In this document: piece by piece, positions 1 to 9,944 of the stretch
Numbering within the stretch: the first letter of the stretch is position 1
Layout of the letters: every line of letters starts with the position of its first letter
Assembly (NCBI GenBank): GCA_016271365.2
Contig: CM057453.1
Span: 1,094,260,501-1,094,324,500 of the forward strand
Origin: Neoceratodus forsteri
Taxonomy: Eukaryota; Chordata; Ceratodontiformes; Ceratodontidae
Reading direction: 5' to 3'
Length of the DNA: 64,000 nucleotides
The notes under the pieces: model-generated
Databases searched by the model: none
Told to the model about the DNA's origin: nothing
What the model saw: only the letters and a program-made list of their open reading frames with translations
Program-made: the position numbers and the translations under genes

Positions 1-150
1 ATCTTGCCGGAAGGTCTTCAAGCTGGCTCCTCCCACCCACCCGGGTAGTAAAACTCTCGGCTCCGACCCATGATGCCAGATCTTCCTTACCGCTTGGAAG
101 CTCAGGTTCCCTCCTTAACGCTCTGTGTATAAGACTGGTTCCTAATTCTT
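1..150. repeat. Left inverted terminal repeat of A1 (partial)
   Basis: The first ~115 bases are the reverse complement of the right end of A1 near 5586-5693. The strongest block is the pyrimidine-rich CTCCTCCCACCCACCCGGG, which reappears inverted. A GTATAAGA string near 126-133 is a weak TATA-like candidate upstream of gag. Promoter activity in the left repeat is known for DIRS elements, but here it is only inferred. Confidence 0.8.
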
Positions 151-210
151 GGTTTCTGAATTTAAAAGTTTTTGCTTAAAGACTTCGGTCTTCTATCCCT
201 CGCGGCTGCG

Positions 211-2503
211 ATGGACAAATCGACTCCCGGTTTTCGGCGGTGCCCTTGCGGGCAGAAGATGTCTCGGACGGATCCGCACTCCACGTGTGTGTACTGTTTA
301 GGCCTTGAGCACGACCCGCAGGCTTGCGACCTGTGCTCTTCCTTCTCAGCCTACGTCCTCGAAGACCGTGCTGCCCGTTTACAACTGGGGCGCCCCGAGA
401 AACGTTTTCCTCCGGTAAAGTCTAAAGAAGCCCGGTCGGCGGTTTCCGCGGCGGCGGGCTCAGCGGATCAGCTAGAGCAGATGATCGCCCTCAAAGAGGA
501 GGCGGCGTGGTCCGCATCTTCCTCGGCCGCAGCATTTATCCCGCTCTCCCTGGGTTCCTCTTACACAGCTTCCTTTAAGGAGCTTTGTCTGCCCCTCTAC
601 ACTGGAGAGGGACCAACGTCTGCTGGACCTTCTTCTCGGTCCAAGAAGAAAGACAAGGGTAAGTCTCTTCGTCAACGCTCTTGGGAGCGGGAAAGGTCCC
701 TCTCCCCGAGTAGTCGGTCTTCGGTCGATCGTTCGGCTTGACCCACTGGTCTCCACAGTGTCCCGTCAGGTCAGTTGACCGAGACTAGCGTCGCGCGGTC
801 GAGATCTTTCTCGACCCGCTGACGGGTTGTAGACCCGGCGAGCAAAATCCCTCTCCCGGTTCCCCCGGTGGGAATTGAGGATCCCGTGGGCTTGCCAGTG
901 CCACCGGTTCCGGAGCCCTTGGGTGTTCCCTCCGAGCCGAGGGAGGAGCCGGTTCCACCCGTCCCTTCCCCGCACCGTCCTCGGAAAAGCCGAGGTTCTC
1001 GGTCTCGGACTTCTTCGCGGTCCAGCTGATCCCACCGTCATAGGCGGTCTCGGCACCGCAGTAAGCGGCGCCGCCGCTCGTCCTCCTCCTCGGATGAGGA
1101 GAGGCGTCGACGCAAGTTACGTCGACGATCGAGGACCTCATGTGGCAACAGCTCCTTCTGACCGGGAACAAGCCGACGTCGCCTTCCGGCCATTAAGTGG
1201 CTGTCACGGGCGGCGAAACAACCCCTCGTTTTACCGAAGAGCCTGTTCCCAGGCCGGTTGTTCGGCCAAATCTAGCTGCCCCACCGATTCCGGTGGAACC
1301 TCCGCCTCCACAGCCGCTGTTTGGGGCTCCAACCAAGAACTCTCGGTCGGCTCAGGGTCTGCCCCATAGGCTGTCGGTCACCCTCACTCCCGATCGCCCT
1401 CGGCAGGTGGAGGGTGGCTCAGGCCCGAGGCAACTCTTTGCGGACTCTTCTGAGTCCGATGACGATTCCTCCTTTTTCTCCAAGTGAGAGGACTTGGGAG
1501 TCCTCTGGAGGTCAGTCGCTGGACGACAGCCCTTCGTCCTTCCTGGGTTTGCTCAGACTCATCTCGGAATCCACCGGGATGCAGCTTGAGCCCATATCCA
1601 AAAGGGCCAAGTATCCCCTCACGGAGATATTGGACCGAGCGGATTCCTCTACGGAGGCCTTCCCTGTGGCTGAGGCCATTGTGGGCCCGGCCTTGGAGCT
1701 CTGGCAGCGCCCTGCTTCCTGCCCTGCGCCTTCGGCCAGGATGGCCAGGAAGTATGCGGTCCCTACCGGTTCCCTGTCCGGTTTCTCGGAACATCCCTCG
1801 GCCGAGGGGTTAGTTACCGACAGCGTTTTCCGGCGTGCCGGAAATGCTAGGGACGTGGACAAACCTCCCGACAAGGAGTCCAAGAAATTGGACTATGCCG
1901 GGCGAAAAGTCTACGCTGCGTCCTCCCTTGGCCTTCGTCAGGCAAGCTCGGCCGTGCTTATGGCACATTTCTCCCATGCCCTGTTAGGCTCCCTGGACGA
2001 GGTAGTCCCTCATCTCCTGGCTGACCTGCAGACCATGGTTAGGCAGGTGCGGGACCAGGGCAGGGCAGTGGCCAAGCAGCAACTTCAGACTGCTCTGGAC
2101 ATTGGAGACTCATGCGCCAGGTCAGTCGTGGCCGCAGTGGCTATGCTCCGTCGGGCATGGCTGAGGATATCCACCTTCACGGCGGATACCCAGCACAAAT
2201 TGGCGGATGTCCCCTTTCTGGGGACCGACCTCTCCGGCCCTGGAGTGGAAGGCCACCTCCAGAGGATCGAAAAGTCCAATGCCACCTTGGACTCTGTCTC
2301 ATCCGTCACAGGGACAAGGGCATGACGCAGCCAAGCCCTTTCGTCCGTCTAGCCCCCCAGCATGTCGGCCCAGCAACACCAGGGGCCAGCAGGCTCGCGC
2401 TTGGCGTCCCAAACCCAAGCCTGCGGCTTCCTCCTCCAGGAAGCAGGGAGGTAAAGGCCCAGGTGGTCTCTCGGCCGGTCCCTCCTCCAAGCCTGCACAG
2501 TGA
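211..2503 (+). pseudogene. gag: DIRS family A Gag, copy A1 (broken)
   Basis: Gag would package element RNA. The start is taken at the ATG giving MDKSTPGFRRCPCGQK, because that methionine is conserved in all five A copies. Residues about 10-42 hold a zinc-binding cluster: CPC, then CVYC, a histidine, and CDLC. A Glu/Ser/Ala-rich stretch follows, then an Arg/Ser-rich segment at about 982-1131, a proline-rich stretch with PPIPVEPPPPQP, and a conserved alpha-helical-looking C-terminal half (from SKRAKYPLTEILDR to SNATLDSV). The tail is Gln/Lys/Pro-rich. In-frame TGA codons lie at 739 and 1027, both at sites where sister copies read CGA, and several frameshifts follow. The family is known from other DIRS elements only by position and composition. 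Confidence 0.85.
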
Positions 2504-2544
2504 CGGGTTGAGGGGTGTCGCCCCCAACCTCGTCACCTCACCCC

Positions 2545-4402
2545 AGGTTCCCCCCGTGGGGGGACGGCTCCGGTACTTCCTTTCCGCCTGGTCTGCTATT
2601 ACCATAGACAGGTGGGTGTTGGAGGTGGTAGGAAAGAGTCTGCCTCTGGAGTTCGAGCAGGCCCCACCCTTCAGAGCCGTCGCACCTCGGGGGGCCTCTG
2701 GGTCCGAAGCCTCGCTGTCAGCTCGCCGACCCGACATCGCTCTCCTCCTCAAGAAGGAGGTGATGAGAGGTGGCAACCCTCCCTCAAACCCGGGGTTCGT
2801 GTCCAGGTACTTCCTGGTTCCGAACGACGGGGCTGGCCCCATTCTCGACCTCCACACTGACCAAACAAGTTCTAAGGTCTCGAACCTTGGATGGTCACTC
2901 TGGCTCAGATAATCCCATCCTTGGAACACGTGTGGTTCTGCTCTCTGGACCTACAGGGCCCGCGTTCTTTCCGTCCCTATCCATCAGTCCCATCAAAGGT
3001 TCCTTCGCTTTGAGGAGGATCCCTTTGATTCAAGCCATGCCCTTTGGCTTATCTCCAGCTCAGGGTCTTCACCAAATGCATGGCAGTGGTGACAGCATTC
3101 CTGCGGCGCCGAGGGTTCCGGGTTTACCCTTACCTGGACGATTGGCTGATAGCAGCCCCCTGCAGACAGGAGGTGGAGCGGTCCAGAGATCTGGCCCTCC
3201 ATGTTTGATCTCAGGTCGGCCTCCTCATCAACGAGGCCAAGTCGGAACTCGAGCCGAAGCAGGTGATTCTTTTCATCGGGGCAGAGCTCGACTCTCTTCG
3301 AGCCAGAGCACGGCTCCCGGCGGACAGAGCCGAGGTTCTTTCCTCCTTTGCCCAGTCATTTCTGGTTGGGCAATTGCGCCCTGCCCGGGACTTCCTGCGC
3401 CTCCTGGGTCTCATGGCGGCCTGTACCAGCGTGGTCCGTTGGGCCGCTGGAACATGCGCTCCCTTCAGTGGGGGCTGGCCAGCCAGTGGTCCCAGCGCTG
3501 CGATCCATTGGACCAGCTAGTGACGGTGACCCAGGGGATGTGGGACGCTCTCCAGTGGTGGACCGTTCCAGTTCATCTGCAGGAGGGCATCCCGTTTGTC
3601 CGCCCCGAGCCGGCGGTCTCTCTATCGACCGATGCCTCTCTGATGGGTTGGGGTGCCCATCTGGGGAACACTGAGCGCCACGGCCTCTGGTCCCATGAGT
3701 CCGATGCCACATCCATGCTGGAGCTCGAGCGGTCCGCCTAGCTCTCACCGCCTTTGCTCCGTTTCTTGAGGTCAAGTGGTCCGGGTCCAGGCGGACAATA
3801 CCACGACCATGTACTATCTAAACCGCCAGGGCAGGACGCGCTCCATGCTTTTATGCAAGGGAGCTCTCCGCATCTGGTCCCTCGTGCGCAGCCTGGAGGC
3901 GGATCTCCTAGCCATTCATGTGGCAGGAGCCTCCAACACCCTGGCCGATGCCCTAAGCCGGATAGGGGCCACGTCCCACGAGTGGTCTCTCCTGCCGGAG
4001 GTAGTACAAGATCTATTCTCCCATTGGGGCACACCTCAGGTGGACCTGTTTGCCTCCAGGGAGAATGCGAAGCTGAGGCTGTTCCATGCCCGCCCCCCTC
4101 AGCAGGGCTCACTGCAGGGGGATGCCTTCTTGAGGCCGTGGACTCCGGTCCTCTTCTACGCCTTTCCCCCGTTCCCCTTGATGCACAAGGTGCTGCTCAA
4201 AGCAAGGAGGGACAAGGCGCAGGTGATTCTGATAGCCCCAGACTGGCCCCTCCAGTACTGGTACCCAGATCTCCTCAGCCTCAGCTCCAGGCTTCCGAGG
4301 CAGCTTCCAGCTCGCCCGGACCTGCTCTCAGTCAATCAGGGGAAGGTATTCTATCCGGACCTTCAATTCCTGCACCTGATGGCCTGGTTCCTGAGCGGCT
4401 AG
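2545..4402 (+). pseudogene. DIRS RT-RNase H-MT polyprotein, copy A1 (broken)
   Basis: This region would copy element RNA into DNA. The RT part opens near the residues FLSAWSAIT and DRWVLEVVGK. It carries PGFVSRYFLVP, and the catalytic YPYLDDWLIAA lies at about 3122-3154. RNase H follows, with acidic residues in LSTDASLMGWGAHLG, a degraded LELERSA block, VQADNTTTMYYLNRQ and AGASNTLADALSR. After that comes the DIRS MT-type domain, with VDLFASRENAKLRL and YAFPPFPLMHKVLL. Several frameshifts separate these blocks. In the final frame the region ends at TAG 4400-4402, overlapping the recombinase frame. The MT domain is assigned from family order and motif similarity, and its enzymatic activity is not assumed. 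Confidence 0.88.
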
Positions 4403-5417
4403 AGTTCCTGGCCTTGGGTCTTTCCGACGAGGTCCTCAACGTAGTTGAGGCGTCCCGTAAGGAGTCTACCAGAAAATGCTACGCCTTCAAATGGAAAAGA
4501 TTTTCCATATGGTGTCAGAGCAAGGGCCTGGACCCTTCCTCCTGTTCCTTGGTGAGCATATTGGACTACCTGTGGTCCCTTTCTCAGCAAGGGCAGGTTG
4601 ACAACCCTTAAGGTGCACCTGGAAGCCATCTCTGCTTACCGGGCAAGGGCCGGGAAGCAGTCGGTGGCGCAGGAGAAGGTGGTCTGGCACTTTTTCAAAG
4701 GCCTTGATCACATTTCCCCTCCGGTGCAGAACCTCCACCTCCGTGGGATCTACTGCTGGTACTGGCAAAGCTCATGGGCAAGCCATTCGAACCAATGCAG
4801 AGGTGTGAACTCTCTCACCCGTCGTGGAAGACCGCCTTCTTGGTGGCTATCACGTCAGCCAGAAGGATGGGAGAGCTCCAGGCACTCTGCATCGAGTCTC
4901 CTTACCTGGTCTTCCACAGGGACAAGGTTGTCCTCTTCCACCGAAATTCCTTCCGAAGGTGGTGCCGGAGTTTCACCTTAACCAGGTGTTGACTCTGCGG
5001 TGTTCTACCCCAATCACACCTCGGAGGCAGAATATAGGCTCCATACTCTGGACCCTAGAGGCTCGCTTACTATAAGGGCGCCACGGCTGAGGCAGGAGAG
5101 GTTCGCCAGCTGTTTGTCACACCTCGCTGAAGCCGCACCTGGCAGACCTGCAGCCAAGCGGACGATAGGCAGGTGGGTCACCTGCATAGATCTCTGCTAT
5201 AAGTTGGCGGGCATGGAGCCTCCCAGAGGGATAAGAGCTCATTCTACCTGCCATACTGCTGCATCGTGGCTGCCTCCAGGGGCGTCCCTATCCAGGAAAT
5301 CTGCAGGGCTGCTACCTGGAAGTCGGCACACACTTCATCACCCATTACCACATCGACCTTGAGTCACGCGGGATGCTGGTTTTGGGGCCTCAGTTCTCCA
5401 GTCTCTTTCCCAAGTAA
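4403..5417 (+). pseudogene. DIRS tyrosine recombinase, copy A1 (broken)
   Basis: This DNA strand-exchange enzyme would integrate the circular copy. The N-terminal SAM-like segment (KCYAFKWKRFSIWCQSKGL) and the first catalytic Arg in ITSARRMGELQAL are visible. The C-terminal box carrying His-x-x-Arg reads HSTCHT, so the second Arg (CGC in copy A4) is TGC here. Downstream THYHIDLES-type sequence would hold the nucleophilic Tyr but is reached only after frameshifts. The chosen stop TAA follows PK, as in A3. No ATG precedes the conserved N-terminus: the frame is entered from the overlapping RT-MT region. Confidence 0.87.
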
Positions 5418-5474
5418 GTATCGAGGTGTCGCTTGCCTCCTCCTCCCAGAGAACTGCTAGGAGTCTGCCAGACA

Positions 5475-5563
5475 GTGTGGATGAACAACATATCCATGTC
5501 CCTAGAGCTCAGGTTACTCACCTGTAACAGGAGTTCTAGGAATGTTATGTGTGTCCATCCCAC
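5475..5563. repeat. Internal complementary region (ICR) of A1
   Basis: The first half is the reverse complement of the outer left end (GTGTGGATGAACAACATATCC). The second half (ACTCACCTGTAACAGGAG onward) is the reverse complement of the outer right end. This is the diagnostic DIRS arrangement in which the ICR records the joined ends of the circular intermediate. Confidence 0.85.
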
Positions 5564-5777
5564 AACCAAACCTCCCGGCCCGGCGCACAACCTGAGCTTC
5601 CAGCGGGCCAGATCTGGCGTCATGGGGGAGGCGAGGTTTTACCACCGGGTGGGTGGGAGGAGCCAGCTTGAATACCTTCCGGCAAGATTTAAAGCGGCAA
5701 GGATACCTGCCAGACAGTGTGGATGAACGACATATACCATTCCTAGAACTCCTGTTACAGGTGAGCAACCTGTATTT
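5564..5777. repeat. Right inverted terminal repeat of A1
   Basis: This is the inverted copy of the left repeat. It ends at CCTGTATTT, the same right terminus as in A2, A5 and the extra unit after A5. It contains CAGGTGAGC at 5758-5766, a splice-donor-like string discussed in the findings. Confidence 0.85.
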
Positions 5778-6044
5778 CTTTGCCTTTTAAATGTATTTGT
5801 GGTGTGGACTATTGAAACTGGGTTGCTGTCATTGAAGACTAAAGCCCCTCCAGCTTTTAAGCCCGTGTGTGCTGCAGAAAGTTAGGAAACAATGCACTGG
5901 GATTTCCTTGACTGCATCATACAGAGCACATTTGTTTGAATGCTACAGTGACTTATATTTAATGATTCTAGGGGCTTGGCTGTTTTTCACATGGCCACAC
6001 AACGGCAATTTTTCATTAAAAACTGATTCACCAGAACAGCTTTA

Positions 6045-6420
6045 AGCTATGCCCCTCCCACCACCCAGTAGTATACCCCTTGGCTCGGCCCTGTAACATC
6101 AGATCTTCCCTTCCACTGGAAGAGTTTGGTATCCTCATTTGCAGCTCAGTGCGTTGTTTGGCCTATTAAGTGCACCACTGGCAAAATTATTGACTCTTTT
6201 CAAGCATTTTGTATATTCCTCGTTTGCGCTGTCTGTATCCAGATGAAAAACATGGAACACAAGGAAGCTAAGCCCACTCTTGGCTTCAAACAGTTCATAT
6301 ATGCCGGCAGAAGTTGCGGACAGACCCAGACGTCATTCCTGTGCTGCCTGAGAACGACACTTGACGTTGCTGGTTATGGCCTCCGTCAGACAGTGCTTTG
6401 GAAGCCTTGATTCTGGTGCA
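6045..6420 (+). repeat. Decayed DIRS 5' end (old ITR and gag start)
   Basis: Bases 6050-6122 match the family A ITR core with many substitutions: a CCCCTCCCACCACCC block, then GGCTCGGCCC, then CAGATCTTCC. About 250 bases downstream, at 6300-6370, mixed frames show remnants resembling the Gag zinc cluster (a RTDPD string and a cysteine pair). Spacing agrees with family A, where the ITR core is ~150 bases before gag. This is probably an older related insertion. Confidence 0.45.
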
Positions 6421-7446
6421 CCTTGATTTACAACTAAATTATAATTTGGGAATTTTGAGAATTTAGATTTTTTTTTTTCATCATTTAAGATTTTCTCAGC
6501 TGCAGCCACAGTCCTGCCTATATCCAGCCACTGCTCCTCCTTCACAGCCGACCCCGAAGCTGACATGCCCAGCTGGCATATGCAGCTGTACCATCGAAAG
6601 GGCCCCCCCCCATGCCCCAGCGCCCAGCCAGGATCCTTTACCGCACACATCTTATCCAGGCATCATCAGCCGGTGAAGTTATGGCCATGAAACTGCCGTG
6701 GTCGGTGCTGCCTTTTTTTCCCCCCGATGGGAGCACGGACATGCACTGCCCTGCCCCTCCCAATCTTGGCACCCCATAACTGTAGTACCTCCGGGCATCC
6801 CCAAGGACCACCAGAGCGGTGTGCATCCACTCTTTTCCCCACGACTGAGAGCTGTCGTCAGGCGCTCAATCTTAGTCCTCCCTACCGAACCCGGGTCACC
6901 GGCGTGGAGCGAGGTGTGGCGTCCAGCACCTCAACCCTCCGCGCCACTGGGCTGGACGAGAAGTTTGATTTTAAATGTTCTGAATAAGTTAAAGTTGTGC
7001 TTTGTTTAAATAAACCTGATACTCATTCGTCTTTTTTTTTTTCTTTAATATTCCCCTTTGATTATTTGGCCTCCCATTTAGGTAATCGCAGATTATTAAG
7101 AGTGGTTATTGGTGCACAGAGATTCAATACTTTCAACTGGTTGTATTGCATTACAGGTGGTAACATTTCCCGCCTGGATTGTAACACAATTTTTTAACGT
7201 AGCTGAAACACATCTTTAAAATGCAAAAAAGGGTATAGTAGTTATGTATATTTTATTATTCTATCCTCTTAACACACTATTTCAAAGAATAGCTTGGGTA
7301 GAGAGAAATGGCAGTTACAATAGCAGATTAAAGGTGAAGTTGGTTTCTGAAACAAGCCCTCCAAAAATTGGTCATCTAGGGATGGGAGTTCTAAAACAAT
7401 GTGAAGTGAGGCAAATAGGAGCATAGTCGAGGGTAATAAATTACAG
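6421..7446. other. Spacer without recognised genes
   Basis: The first part (6480-6960) is C-rich and proline-coding in several frames, perhaps more decayed gag. An AATAAA string at about 7009 follows TTGTGCTTTGTTT and could be an old polyadenylation signal. The AT-rich remainder up to copy A2 shows no motif I can assign. Confidence 0.4.
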
Positions 7447-7640
7447 TTTCTTGGGTCATGGATATGTTGTTCATCCACACTTATTGGGCAGGTATCCTTG
7501 CCGCTTTAAATCTTGCCGGAAGGTCTTCAAGCTGGCTCCTCCCACCCACCCGGGTGGTAAAACTCTCGGCTCCGCCCCATGACGCCAGATCTTCCTTACC
7601 ACTTGGCAGCTCAGGTTCCCTCCTTAACGCTCTGCGTATA
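7447..7640. repeat. Left inverted terminal repeat of A2
   Basis: It runs from the outer TTTCTTGGGTCATGGATATG through TTCATCCACAC, the ATCTTGCCGGAAGGTCTTC block and the CCCACCCACCCGGGTGG core. All of this reappears inverted at 12964-13187. The gag leader continues downstream with TTTTTCAACTTTAG just before the coding region, a possible 3' splice acceptor. Confidence 0.87.
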
Positions 7641-7722
7641 AGACTGGTTCCTAATTCTTCGGTTTTGCAAATTTAAAAGTTTTTCAACTTTAGACTTCGG
7701 TCTTCTATCCCTCTTGGCTGCG

Positions 7723-9931
7723 ATGGACAAATCGACTCCCGGTTTTCGGAGATGTCCTTGCGGGCAGAAGATGTCTTGAACGGATCCGCACTCCACGTGC
7801 GTTTACTGCTAGGCCTTGAGCGACCCGCGGGCCTCGACCTGTGCTCTTCCTTCTCGGCCTCGTTCTCGAAGACCGTGCTGCCCGTTTACAACTGGGCGTC
7901 GAGCGTTTTCCTCCGGTGAAGTCAAGAGGCCCGGTTGGCGGTTTCCTCGGCGGCGGGCTCGGCGGATCAGTTTGAGAAGATGATCACCCTCGAAGAGGAG
8001 GCGGGTCGTGCCGCTCCTTCCTCGGCCGTGGCTTTTATTCCGCTCTCCCTGGGTTCCTCTTATTCGGCCTCCTTCAAGGAGCTCTGTCTGTCCCTCTCCA
8101 CCAAGGGAGAGGGCTCGACGTCTGCTGGACCTTCTCGGTCCAGAAAGAAAGACAAGGGTAAGTCCCTCAGTCTACGCTCTTGGGAGCGGGAAAGGTCCCT
8201 CTCCGAGTAGCGGCAGCCCGACGCCACTTGTCTCACGGTATCCCGTCAGATCAGTTGGCCGAGACTCCAGTCGGCCATGATCGAGATATTTCTCGACCGT
8301 TGGGACGGGTTGTCGACTGGTGAAGCCGAAATCCTCTCTCCTGGTTCCCCGGTGGGAGTTGAGGATCCGTGGGCTTGCCAGTGCCTCCAGTTCCAGAGCC
8401 CTCGGGTGAACCTTCGAGCTGAGGAGGCGGTCCACCCATCCCTCCTCGAACCCCCTCAGGAAAGCGAGGTTCGCGGTCTCCGGACTTCTTTGCGGTCAGC
8501 CGATCCCGCTGTCACAGGCGGTCTCAGCACCATGACAGCGGCGCCGCTGCCATCCTCCGGACGAGGAGGCTCCGGCGTATGTTACGTCGGGTGATGCGAG
8601 GACCTCATGTGGCAGCAACTTCTTCTGACCGGGAACAAGCCGACTCGTCGCCTTCCCGGCCATTAAGTGGTTGTCACGGGCCGAAGCAACCCCTCGACCT
8701 TCCCGAGGCGCCTGTTCCCAGGCCGGCTGCTCAGCCAAAACCAGCTGCTCCACCGATTCCAGTGGAACCCCCGCCTCCACAGCCGTTATTTGGGGCTCTG
8801 ACCAAGAATTCTCGGTCGGCTCGGGGTCTGCCCCATAGGCTGTCTGTCACCCTCACTCTCGATCGGCCTCGGCAGGTGGAGGGTGGCTCAGACCCGAGGC
8901 AGCTCTTTGCGGACTCTTTGGAGTCCTCTGGGGGTCAGTCGATGGACGAGAGCCCTTCGTCCTTTCTGGGCTTACTTAGGCTCATCTCGGAGTCCACCGG
9001 GATGCAGCTCGAGCCGGTATCTAAGCGGGCCAAGTATCCCATCACGGAGATATTGGACCGAGGGGATTCCCCTTCGGAGGCCTTCCCGGTAGCCGAGGCT
9101 ATTGTTGGTCCGGCCTTGGAGCTCTGGCAGCGTCCTGCTTCCTGTCCTGTGCCTTCGTCCAGGATGGCCAGGAAGTATGCGGTCCCTACCGGTTCCCTGT
9201 CCGGTTTTTCGGAACACCCCTCAGCCAAGGGGTTAGTTACCGACAGCGTTTTCCGGCATGCCGGAAATGCTTGGGACGTGGACAAACCTCCCGACAAGGA
9301 GTCCAAGTAATTGGACTATGCCAGGCAAAAAGTCTACACTGCGTCCTCCCTCGGCCTTCGTCAGGCCAGCTCGGCCGTGCTGATGGCACACTTCTCTTAT
9401 GCCCTGTTGGGCTCCCTGGACGAGGTAGTCCTTCATCTCCCGGCCGACCTGCAGACCACGGTTAAGCAGGTGCGCGACCAGGGCAGGGCAGTGGCCAAGC
9501 AGCAACTTCAGACTGCTTTGGACATCGGTGACTCATGCGCCAGGTCAGTCGCGGCCGCAGTGGCCATGCGCCGTCTGGCATGGCTGAGGATATCCACCTT
9601 CACTGCGGATACCCAGCACAAGTTGGCGGATGTCCCCTTCCTGGGGACTGACCTCTTCAGCCCTGGAGTGGAAGGTCACCTACAGAGGATCGAGAAGTCC
9701 AATGCTACCCTGGACTCTGTCTCTTCCACACAAAGGGACAAAGGCCGCAGGCCACAGCCTAAACCCTTTCGTCCTGCTGTGCCCGCAGCACGTCCGGCCC
9801 AGTAACATCAGGGCCAGCAGGCTCGCGCTTGGCACCCCAAACCCAAGCCCGCGGCTTCCTCCTCCAGGAAGCAAGGAGGTAAAGGCCCGGGGGGTCCCTC
9901 GGCCAGTTCCTCCTCCAAGCCTGCCCAGTGA
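7723..9931 (+). pseudogene. gag: DIRS family A Gag, copy A2 (broken)
   Basis: This has the same organisation as Gag of A1, from MDKSTPGFRRCPCGQKM to the stop in CAGTGA. Codon 19 is TGA where other copies have CGG, and the second half of the zinc cluster is damaged by short deletions. The best-preserved stretch begins near 8700 and contains PPIPVEPPPPQP, SKRAKYPITEILDRGD and PPDKESK. It is cut by TAA at 9308-9310, where A1, A3 and A5 read AAG-AAA/AAG. It then resumes in the same frame to SNATLDSVSS and the Gln/Lys/Pro-rich tail. Confidence 0.85.
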
Positions 9932-9944
9932 CTGGTTGAAGGGG

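Larger units (their letters stand above)
1..5777 (+). mobile_element. DIRS family A, copy A1 (left end outside window)
   Basis: This is a nearly complete DIRS-type retrotransposon with gag, RT-RNase H-MT and tyrosine recombinase regions in that order. An internal complementary region and an inverted right terminal repeat follow. The window opens inside the left terminal repeat, so only the outermost part of the element is missing. Identification rests on the RT active site YPYLDDW, RNase H acidic motifs, recombinase motifs and the ITR/ICR architecture that defines DIRS. All reading frames are broken by stops and small indels, so the copy cannot act on its own. Confidence 0.93.

Noticed and set aside
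2306..2929. Minus-strand frames of 100-200 codons opposite DIRS gag and RT in every A copy
   Set aside because: GC-rich coding sequence leaves few stops on the opposite strand; the frames are not conserved in length and carry no motifs.
4040..4300. Stand-alone DNA methyltransferase or restriction-modification gene
   Set aside because: The VDLFAS and YAFPP motifs belong to the MT-type domain at the end of the DIRS RT polyprotein.
4408..5417. Phage-type integrase or other prokaryotic mobile gene
   Set aside because: The recombinase is always preceded by RT-RNase H-MT and framed by ITRs and ICR; the motifs are of the eukaryotic DIRS type.
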